Source of the DNA: Thermogemmatispora sp042408735
GTDB taxonomy: Bacteria; Chloroflexota; Ktedonobacteria; Ktedonobacterales; Ktedonobacteraceae
Direction: 5' to 3'
Assembly (NCBI RefSeq): GCF_042408735.1
Contig: NZ_JBHOQV010000156.1
Coordinates: 62,001-126,000 of the forward strand
Length of the DNA stretch: 64,000 bases
Shown here: positions 57,797 through 64,000 of the stretch, one piece after another
Layout of the letters: every line of letters begins with the position of its first letter
How positions within the stretch are numbered: the first letter of the stretch is position 1
Position numbers and translations under genes: made by a program
The notes under the pieces: generated by a model
The model's database searches: none
The model's input: only the letters and a program-made list of their open reading frames with translations
What the model was told of the DNA's origin: nothing

Positions 57797-58678
57797 ATGA
57801 CTGCTGAGCACGAGCAGGCCCCTCAGCCCGCGCGCCGCCCTTTGCTGGAACTGAAGAAGGTGACCAAGCACTTCGGCGGCCTGGCCGCGGTCCAGGATGT
57901 CGACCTGGTCGTCTATCCCCAGGAGATCGTGAGCATCATCGGGCCGAATGGCGCGGGCAAAACAACGGTTTTCAATCTGATCACCGGTATCTACCAGCCT
58001 ACGACGGGGGAGATCATTTTCGAGGGCCAGCCCCTCGAGAGACCAACGCCCAACTACGTCGTGCAGCGCGGCATCGCTCGCACCTTTCAGAATATTCGCC
58101 TCTTCAATAATATGACGGTGCTGGAAAACGTGCTGGTGGGCCAACATCTGCGCCTGAAAGCCTCTATTCTGGACGCGGTCTTCCGACCTCCCTGGGTGAA
58201 ACAGGAGGAGGAGGAGGCCCGCCGCCGCGCCATCGAGCTGCTCAGCTTCTTCGGCCAGCATCTGGTCGATCGCCAGGATGAGTACGTCATCAATCTCTCT
58301 TACGCCGATCGTCGCCGGGTGGAAATTGCCCGCGCCCTGGCTTCGAACCCTAAATTGTTGTTGCTCGATGAGCCTACCGCCGGCATGAACGAGGCGGAGA
58401 CGATGGAGGCTGTGCATTATATCCGCCGCCTGCGCGATGAGCTGCACCTGACCATCTTGCTGATCGAGCATAAGCTGATGGTGACTATGGGGATCTCCGA
58501 CCGCATCGCCGTCCTCGATTATGGACGTAAGATCGCCGAGGGATTGCCCGATGAGATTCGCCGCGATGAGCGGGTGATTACAGCCTATCTCGGAAAGGCG
58601 GCTTCTGCCGACCGCCAGACCTGGCAGGTGGCGCTTCGGCGTGAGCCGGAGGGGGAGGCGAATAACCACCATGAGTAA
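57797..58678 (+). CDS. livG: Branched-chain amino acid ABC ATPase LivG
   Basis: 293-residue ATP-binding subunit that drives transport. Walker A GPNGAGKTT (49-57), Q-loop region ARTFQNIRLFNNMTVLENVLVGQH typical of LivG, Walker B LLLLDEPTAGMNEAE, and switch His in LLIEHKLMV. The ABC signature reads NLSYADRRRVEIARAL; LivG proteins commonly have LSYGQQRR here, so the Gly is replaced by Ala. The C-terminal ~35 residues extend past the conserved core. Between livM (83 bp) and livF (78 bp). Confidence 0.93.
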   Translation: MTAEHEQAPQPARRPLLELKKVTKHFGGLAAVQDVDLVVYPQEIVSIIGPNGAGKTTVFNLITGIYQPTTGEIIFEGQPLERPTPNYVVQRGIARTFQNIRLFNNMTVLENVLVGQHLRLKASILDAVFRPPWVKQEEEEARRRAIELLSFFGQHLVDRQDEYVINLSYADRRRVEIARALASNPKLLLLDEPTAGMNEAETMEAVHYIRRLRDELHLTILLIEHKLMVTMGISDRIAVLDYGRKIAEGLPDEIRRDERVITAYLGKAASADRQTWQVALRREPEGEANNHHE

Positions 58679-58756
58679 GCGAGTACTGATTGGGCCAGGA
58701 GCCCCGCAGCTCTCCGTTGTCCGCCACAGGGCCGCCGCCAGCGTGGGAGGGACACG

Positions 58757-59476
58757 ATGAATGAAGTGATGCTAAAATTGGAGCACGTCGATACGTTCTA
58801 TGGCCCCATCCAGGTGCTCCACGATATCAATCTGGAGGTGCGTCGCGGCGAGATCGTCTGTCTGCTCGGGGCCAACGCTGCCGGTAAGACAACTACTATG
58901 AAGACAATCTTCGGCCTGGTTCGTCCACGCCGAGGAACCATTACTTTCGATGGCCAACGCATCGACAATAGGCCCGCAAGCGACATTGTCCGCCTGGGCC
59001 TGGCTCTGGTCCCGGAGGCGCGCCGCATTTTCCCACGCATGACGGTGCTGGAAAATCTGCAGATGGGCGCCTATACTCGGACAAATAAGGCCGAGATAGA
59101 GCAGGACCTTGACCACGTCTGCCAGATTTTTCCACGTATTAAGGAGCGCTTGAAGCAGGTCGCAGGCACTCTCTCGGGCGGCGAACAGCAGATGCTGGCT
59201 ATGGCTCGCGCTTTGATGTCGCGCCCGCGGATGATGTGCATGGACGAGCCGTCAATGGGCCTCTCTCCTATCCTGGTGGAGACGGTTTTTGAGACAATTG
59301 TCCGCATCCGCTCGGAGGGCGTGACGATCTTTCTGGTGGAGCAGAATGCCTCGATGGCTCTGAGCCTGGCCGACCGCGGGTATGTCTTGCAGACCGGCAA
59401 GATTGTCTTGAGCGATACAGCCGCTAATCTGCTGCAGAATGACCTGGTGCGCCAGGCTTATCTCGGCGGCTCTTGA
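58757..59476 (+). CDS. livF: Branched-chain amino acid ABC ATPase LivF
   Basis: 239-residue second ATPase of the transporter. Walker A GANAAGKTT (38-46), FPRMTVLENLQMGAY, the signature LSGGEQQMLAMARALM, Walker B MMCMDEPSMGLSPILV, and the D-loop/switch region FLVEQNASMALSLADRGYVLQTG. Length and motifs are standard. GGGAGGGAC precedes the ATG. It closes the livHMGF unit; the spacer to 59717 contains no ORF with support. Confidence 0.94.
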   Translation: MNEVMLKLEHVDTFYGPIQVLHDINLEVRRGEIVCLLGANAAGKTTTMKTIFGLVRPRRGTITFDGQRIDNRPASDIVRLGLALVPEARRIFPRMTVLENLQMGAYTRTNKAEIEQDLDHVCQIFPRIKERLKQVAGTLSGGEQQMLAMARALMSRPRMMCMDEPSMGLSPILVETVFETIVRIRSEGVTIFLVEQNASMALSLADRGYVLQTGKIVLSDTAANLLQNDLVRQAYLGGS

Positions 59477-59717
59477 GCGGCTGCGCTCCAATCTGGCATC
59501 GGGCGCTGCCAACGCAGCAGAGAGGCCAAAATCAGTCGTGGCAGTCGATGGTCCGCACGACCCCTACCAGTCAACTTCCTTGAAGAACGGCGGGTCGGCG
59601 GACCTCTCTTCTACCAACAGCCCGCTTTCTCTGGCGAGGGCCAGGACGCGTCGGCGGGCCGCTCACCGTTGGAACTTGCCAGCCGCGAGACAGTCCAGAA
59701 ATAGGAGATGATCTATC

Positions 59718-60266
59718 ATGGAGATCCGTAGCTATGATTACGCCCGCCGACGCGGCGTCCGCTTCCTTTCCTGGGAGGAGGTCGCTCACCTGAGCCGCAA
59801 GCTGGGTGAGGCCCTGGCCCAGGAGCAAATCGAAGCTATCGTGGGTATTGCTCGTGCGGGCCTCTTCCCTGCCACGCTGGTCGCCTGCGCGTTGCGGCTC
59901 GATCTCTATCCCGTGCGAGTGAGCCGGCGCCTTCAGGATGAGGTGCGTTTCAGTTCACCTGTCTGGCATGTGCCGCTGGTTGCAGAGGTGGCCGGCAAAC
60001 GCGTTGCCGTTGTCGATGAGATTGCCGATAGCGGGGAGACACTGACGTTGGTGGCGGAGCAGGCGCGCGCGCTCGGAGCGGCTCAGGTGGTGACCGCCGC
60101 CCTGGTCTCTCATAGCTGGGCCAGGCCGCAGCCAGCCAGGGTGGCGCTGCTGACGGATGAGCTGGTGGTCTTTCCCTGGGACCAGCAGGTGTTGATAGAT
60201 GGCACCTGGCAGCTCCACCCGGAGATCGTCACCGCCCTGGCCGCCCAGCACAAGGGTTCTTCCTGA
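59718..60266 (+). CDS. Type I phosphoribosyltransferase (Gpt-like)
   Basis: 182 residues. The PRPP-binding motif is AVVDEIADSGETL (97-109), of the form found in xanthine-guanine phosphoribosyltransferases; IVGIARAGLFPATLVACAL is the preceding PRTase strand-loop. FPWDQQ near the C terminus resembles the base-contact region of Gpt-like enzymes. It probably joins a purine base to PRPP in salvage, though orphan PRTases can have other acceptors. AGGAGATG precedes the ATG. Runs in the same direction as the liv genes but 241 bp away. Confidence 0.8.
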   Translation: MEIRSYDYARRRGVRFLSWEEVAHLSRKLGEALAQEQIEAIVGIARAGLFPATLVACALRLDLYPVRVSRRLQDEVRFSSPVWHVPLVAEVAGKRVAVVDEIADSGETLTLVAEQARALGAAQVVTAALVSHSWARPQPARVALLTDELVVFPWDQQVLIDGTWQLHPEIVTALAAQHKGSS

Positions 60267-60327
60267 GATCGGCTGTGACTGGCCGCTTCCTGGCCTTCGG
60301 TCAGCCGGGTCCGCACTCTGGCCGGGC

Positions 60328-60348
60328 GGGCAGCAGGTTTGACTGCCC
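60328..60348. terminator. Hairpin between convergent PRTase and methyltransferase genes
   Basis: GGGCAG (60328-60333) and CTGCCC (60343-60348) form a 6-bp stem with a 9-base loop; the flanks are rich in further CCGGG/CCCGG complementarity. It lies between two convergent genes. Confidence 0.4.
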
Positions 60349-60429
60349 GGTCGCCGGCCCGTGTCCGTACTGGCTTCGTTCGGAGCGGCAGACGGGCCAG
60401 GCACTGAGCCGGGCCCGTTCGCTTGCCGC

Positions 60430-61299
60430 CTAGGGACCTGGATTGACGGCCCAGGCCGTCAGCCCAAAACCGACGATGGTGTAGTCCTCCGCGGCCATCT
60501 CCTCCAGCATCTGCTGATAGACTTGCTCAAATTCTCCTTCGCTGATAACTCCGCTGGCCAAGAGAAAGGGCTTTGTCAGACAGAATAGGGCCTGCATGTC
60601 TCTGTAGCCGCTATCGTGCATCGGCATCCCGTAGGAGCCGTCGTAGTAGAAGGCCCGGCGCTGGACGTTGACAAAACCCGCTTCACGCAGAAGACGCGCC
60701 AGCATGTAGACCACCCCAGAGGAGTTGCCGTCGACGGAAAAGGTCCGTTTCTGCAGAGCCAGCGCGCGGTTGAGACAGCCATAGAGGCGCTGATACGCCG
60801 GGCTGTTGCTGACTGGGGTTTCAATCTCGGTGAGACGGATGATGCCGCCGGGACGGAGAATGCGCCGACATTCCCTGAGAAGCGCTGGCCAGCTCTGCTG
60901 ATCCATAAAGGCCATAATGAGTCGCGCATTGGCCAGATCAAAAGAGGCGTCGTGGAAGGGGAGCCGCTGCCTGGCGTTGGCTACTTCGAAGGTAACGTTG
61001 GATAACTCCCGCACCCGCGCTGTGGCCAGGGCATAATCGATCATGGTCGGGTTGATATCGATCCCTACGACCTCTAGATGAGGATAACGGGCCGCCAGCT
61101 CTAGCGCCCAGCCTCCTGGACCACAGGCGATGTCGAGCACTCGTCGAAGCTGGCTGAGATCGCCCAGCTCCGGCAGTAAGCCCCCCATCGCTTCGCTAAA
61201 GAGCCGCTCCTGCTCAAGGAGCCGGGCAGTCTCCGCTCCTTGTTCGATATCAATGAAGTACCGGTTCTCTCCTGAAGAAGGGGTGGTATCGCTGGTCAT
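60430..61299 (-). CDS. Class I SAM-dependent methyltransferase
   Basis: 289 residues. Motif I VLDIACGPGGWALELAARYP, motif II VVGIDINPTM, post-motif VANARQRLPFHDASFDLANARLIMAFM, and ECRRILRPGGIIRLTEIE are the standard UbiE/Methyltransf_11-25 set. The C-terminal region (YYDGSYGMPMHDSGYRD, FEQVYQQMLEEMAAEDYTIVGFGLTAWAV) resembles antibiotic or small-molecule methyltransferases without fixing the substrate. The ATG at 61299 has GGAGG 11 nt upstream. The spacer to 61559 contains no supported gene. Confidence 0.83.
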   Translation of the reverse strand: MTSDTTPSSGENRYFIDIEQGAETARLLEQERLFSEAMGGLLPELGDLSQLRRVLDIACGPGGWALELAARYPHLEVVGIDINPTMIDYALATARVRELSNVTFEVANARQRLPFHDASFDLANARLIMAFMDQQSWPALLRECRRILRPGGIIRLTEIETPVSNSPAYQRLYGCLNRALALQKRTFSVDGNSSGVVYMLARLLREAGFVNVQRRAFYYDGSYGMPMHDSGYRDMQALFCLTKPFLLASGVISEGEFEQVYQQMLEEMAAEDYTIVGFGLTAWAVNPGP

Positions 61300-61559
61300 G
61301 ATGCCGCTGCCCTCCTTGTCCTGCGTTGTACTGTCCTGTCCTGCTCATCAATGCCCTGTCCAGCGGACCGGTCGCTGCAGGCTGGTCAGCAAGATGGGAG
61401 ACCGGCGTTCGCTGGAAGCACAGGCCCAGACAGTTGAATCAATCAATAATGATCTTTCTATATGTTACCGCAGGAGAGGTAAGGGTGGCTAGCAGTAGAA
61501 GCGCGCCGAGAGAACCGGCGCCAGGAGACCATGAGCCACCTGGGCTGCAGCGGTCACGC

Positions 61560-61961
61560 TCAGGTCCAGTTGGAAGGGTGACCTGATCCGCCTTGATGAA
61601 GGCCGCGCGCCTGACCGTGAGCAGAGAGCGTCAGGTGGGCCGGGCGCATGCTAGCGCTCAATGGCAAGGCAACCACGAGAACCCCATTCCCATAGGTGAC
61701 GTTGGCTCGCTCGCCATCGACGGTCTGCTCTAGCTGCAGCTCGCGATGGTAGGCGCCAATGCTCCATTCGTCGATCAGCAGCTCTTTGACATCCTTGAGC
61801 AAAGCTCGTAGATCCCCGTGCAGGATCAGGCGCCCGCCCTCCTGCAGCTCAATGTGAATGTCTTCTGGCTCCATGCCCGGCATGGGAGCCGCCACGATCA
61901 GACGGTCCTCGCTCCGGTACATTTTCACGGGGACATGGTGGATTTTCAGCCGTTCTTGCAT
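61560..61961 (-). CDS. Small Hsp20/alpha-crystallin-like protein
   Basis: 133 residues from the ATG at 61961 (MQERLKIHH), which has AGGAGGTG 5 nt upstream. The core HVPVKMYRSEDRLIVAAPMPGMEPEDIHIELQEGGRLILHG and YHRELQLEQTVDGERANVTYGNGVLVVALPL follow the alpha-crystallin beta-sandwich, including the GVLVVALPL strand. The usual C-terminal I-x-I/V tail is not evident. It is likely a holdase chaperone or a divergent member of the fold. Divergent from the SWIM gene. Confidence 0.78.
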   Translation of the reverse strand: MQERLKIHHVPVKMYRSEDRLIVAAPMPGMEPEDIHIELQEGGRLILHGDLRALLKDVKELLIDEWSIGAYHRELQLEQTVDGERANVTYGNGVLVVALPLSASMRPAHLTLSAHGQARGLHQGGSGHPSNWT

Positions 61962-62193
61962 TGTTGCACCTCCTGCCAGCAAGAGGCCTGGCTTAGTTCG
62001 ACTTCTTCACTTGTCGCTTGCCCTTCTCTAAGAAGAGGCACGATCTGCAGCCAACGAGGGTGTCAGTCAGGTTCGCTTGCCAGGCTAGCTCAGCCGGGGG
62101 CCTTTCCATTTCGGCGCACAAAGAAAAGAATTCTTTGACCGAGAGCGTGATTTCCACCACTATCTTCCGAGGAAGCAACAGAAGGGAGGCAAG

Positions 62194-63585
62194 ATGGTAC
62201 AGATGGAATTAACGTTTGAGGCCGTGGCCGCTCTTGCTCCCGATAATCAGGTATTGCAGGCCGGGCAGAAGCTCGCGAACCAGAAGCACTGGCAGGGCCT
62301 GGGGCAAAACGAGCAGGCCTTGTGGGGGGAATGCCAGGGCAGTGCTCTCTACCGTACCTGCGTGGATAAACTTTCTCTGCATACTTCCTGCTCCTGCCCC
62401 AGTCGAAAGATTCCTTGTAAGCACAGCATCGGCTTGCTTTGGCTGGCCGTGGCCAAGGCCAGCAGCCTGCCAGATGCCAGGCCACCAGAGTGGGTCGAGG
62501 CTACTCTCGCACGCTTGACGGAATCCCGCAGCCGGAGCGGCGTTCGGCAGCCAACGGTCCGAGGAGGCAGTGAGCAGATCCCAACCTCCGCACGGCAACA
62601 GCAGCAGCAGCAAGGGCGTCAGCAACGGGCCAGGCGGCGTCAAGAACGGATGCTCCAGGGTCTGGAGCGCTTTGATCTCTGGCTCGCCGACCTGCTGCGT
62701 AATGGCCTGGCCGATTTGCAGGGGGAGACGCTGCGTCAGTGGGAGCAGCAGGCGGCGGCCCTGGATGACGCGCAACTCCCTGGCCTGGCTGGCCGCCTCC
62801 GCTCGCTGACGGCGATCCCCTACAGTCACCCCGGTTGGCCAGAGGCTCTCGTGCACCAGCTCGGGCGACTGGCTCTCCTGAGCGAGGCTTTCCGCCATCT
62901 GGAACGGCTCGACCCCGGGCTACAGGAGGATGTGCGCCAGGCTATGGGCCTCTCGCTCCAGCCAGAGGAGCTGTTGGCCCGTGGGGAGCGCGTCCGCGAT
63001 CGCTGGCTCTTCCTTGGCCAGTCTACAGAGCAGAGGGACCAGCTCTGGCAGCAGCGGACCTGGCTGCTTGGACGCCACACGGGTCAGGAGGCGCTGCTGC
63101 TGCAATTTTCTCCTGGCAAACGGCCAGCCTTCTTTGAACACTATCCTCTGGGGTGCGAACAAGAAGCCGAGCTGCTCTTTTGGCCAAGTGCCTATCGGCA
63201 ACGCGCCCGACTGCTAGCGTACCTTGGTCCAGCTATACCTATCGCTGAGAACCTGCCCGGAGCCTCCAGCTTCGATGAGTTTTTACAAACGGTGGCAACG
63301 GCGCTGGCGCGCCAGCCCTGGCTGGAGCGTTTCCTCTGCATTCTCAAGGAGGCCAGCCCTATCTGCCTCGACGAAGGTCAATCCTGGTATCTCCGCGACC
63401 GCCACGGCCAGGCTCTGCCGCTGAGTCGCGGCCAACACTGGCCATTACTGGCCCTCTCAGGTGGCTATCCTTTAACTGTTATCGGCGAGTGGAATGGGAG
63501 GGAGCTGCTGCCGCTGGCAGCCTTGAGCGCCAGCGAAGGCTTCCAGCCGCTGGCTTCCTTTGGGGACAGCTTGTCCAGGCAGTAG
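62194..63585 (+). CDS. SWIM zinc finger protein
   Basis: 463 residues. The SWIM zinc-binding motif is CSCPSRKIPCKH (Cys66, Cys68, Cys75, His77; C-x-C-x6-C-x-H) inside an N-terminal ~90-residue domain. A Gln/Arg-rich low-complexity stretch at ~130-152 precedes a helical C-terminal domain (LQGLERFDLWLADLLRNGLADLQ, PAFFEHYPLGCEQEAELLFWPS, ERFLCILKEASPICLDEGQSWYLRDRHG). Such proteins are encoded with DUF5691, MoxR-type AAA, DUF5682 and VWA proteins in a widespread but uncharacterised cluster; the next gene fits DUF5691. GGGAGG precedes the ATG. Confidence 0.85.
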   Translation: MVQMELTFEAVAALAPDNQVLQAGQKLANQKHWQGLGQNEQALWGECQGSALYRTCVDKLSLHTSCSCPSRKIPCKHSIGLLWLAVAKASSLPDARPPEWVEATLARLTESRSRSGVRQPTVRGGSEQIPTSARQQQQQQGRQQRARRRQERMLQGLERFDLWLADLLRNGLADLQGETLRQWEQQAAALDDAQLPGLAGRLRSLTAIPYSHPGWPEALVHQLGRLALLSEAFRHLERLDPGLQEDVRQAMGLSLQPEELLARGERVRDRWLFLGQSTEQRDQLWQQRTWLLGRHTGQEALLLQFSPGKRPAFFEHYPLGCEQEAELLFWPSAYRQRARLLAYLGPAIPIAENLPGASSFDEFLQTVATALARQPWLERFLCILKEASPICLDEGQSWYLRDRHGQALPLSRGQHWPLLALSGGYPLTVIGEWNGRELLPLAALSASEGFQPLASFGDSLSRQ

Positions 63586-63601
63586 CCAGGAGAGGAAGAG
63601 T

Positions 63602-64000
63602 ATGAGACGCATAGAGAGACTGGTTCAGATAGCTTTAAGCGGAACACGTCAGGCCCAGCTCTCCGGCGAGCTGGCCGCGGCCCCCTTCAATGGGCTTCCC
63701 GATATGCTGCCTGCCAGCATGCCACTGGAGCGCAAGCTGCTGTTGCTGGCGGGGGCAGAGGCCATCTATAGCCTGGCAGGCACCCAAACGCTTCCCCTGG
63801 GGGTAAACATCGCCCCAGCTCCCAGCGAGGAGCTGGCTCCATGCTCTCCCAGTGCCGCGCGGATAATCCAAAATATACTGCAGCGGCCAGGAACTGAACT
63901 GCTGCTTCAGGCTCTGGGACTACTGGTCAATCATGGCCGCCGCCTTCCCTCTCCCTTTCTCCCCGCCGTCCTCGCGAGACTGTCGACCTCTTCAGCAATG
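63602..64000 (+). CDS. DUF5691-like protein, truncated by the window end
   Basis: Starts at ATG 63602 (GGAGAGGAAG upstream), 16 bp after the SWIM gene stop, and stays open to base 64000 (133 codons seen). The N terminus MRRIERLVQIALSGTRQ followed by LERKLLLLAGAEAIYSLAG and LLLQALGLLVNHGRRLPSPFLPAVL fits the start of DUF5691-type helical proteins that accompany SWIM proteins. The assignment rests largely on position. Confidence 0.65.
   Translation, partial: MRRIERLVQIALSGTRQAQLSGELAAAPFNGLPDMLPASMPLERKLLLLAGAEAIYSLAGTQTLPLGVNIAPAPSEELAPCSPSAARIIQNILQRPGTELLLQALGLLVNHGRRLPSPFLPAVLARLSTSSAM

Overview
The window reads as a GC-rich chromosomal segment of a heterotrophic, probably thermophilic Chloroflexota bacterium, most likely of the Ktedonobacterales (Thermogemmatispora type). 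This is inference from gene content and style: a secreted mannanase with a cellulose-binding module, sugar and inositol catabolism, DUF4388 and pentapeptide-repeat proteins, and GC-rich codons with AAGGAGG-type ribosome sites. I saw no rRNA, tRNA, CRISPR array or intact insertion sequence.

Layout. 0.3-6.1 kb: secreted GH5 mannanase, an orphan molybdenum hydroxylase large subunit and a membrane-anchored DUF929 thioredoxin-like protein. 6.3-14.6 kb: a myo-inositol catabolic cluster on the minus strand (LacI regulator, iolC, iolD, iolE, iolG, LacD-like aldolase), headed by a near-consensus promoter overlapping a perfect 14-bp palindrome. 14.7-15.6 kb: a radical SAM protein with unusual cysteine spacing. 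15.7-26.8 kb: a three-gene operon of giant proteins (NERD + pseudokinase + Ser/Thr kinase + P-loop ATPase; a 579-residue helical protein; a 1706-residue protein with a PD-(D/E)XK-like motif and a HerA-type ATPase). It looks like a kinase-fused relative of the DndFGH/DptFGH restriction module without the Dnd modification genes, and is the best candidate for an undescribed system here. 27-28.8 kb: pentapeptide-repeat and DUF4388 proteins. 29-38.3 kb: SSS symporter with a divergent DUF3311 partner, S9 peptidase and two APC permeases. 38.6-43.2 kb: alcohol dehydrogenase, MIP18-type protein and amidohydrolase, a set normally downstream of propane monooxygenase, with a divergent IclR regulator. 43.4-48.6 kb: a second pentapeptide protein, FabG-like reductase, methyltransferase, TenA-like protein and a small membrane protein. 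48.8-51.6 kb: sugar isomerase-like and xylulokinase genes.

51.9-52.9 kb holds no convincing ORF but has a consensus TTGACA-18-TATAAT promoter followed by many strong helices; I propose a long structured RNA or an exceptionally long leader of the next operon. 53-59.5 kb is a branched-chain amino acid type ABC transporter (livJ, livH, livM, livG, livF), with an extra membrane domain on LivM. The last 4.5 kb carry a phosphoribosyltransferase, a methyltransferase, a small Hsp20-like protein and the start of a SWIM zinc finger / DUF5691 locus cut by the window edge.

The clusters fit a lifestyle of plant-polymer degradation: mannan and xylose breakdown, inositol use, uptake of amino acids and small acids, and peptide hydrolysis. 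Starts were adjusted to ribosome binding sites where the longest reading frame was clearly over-extended.
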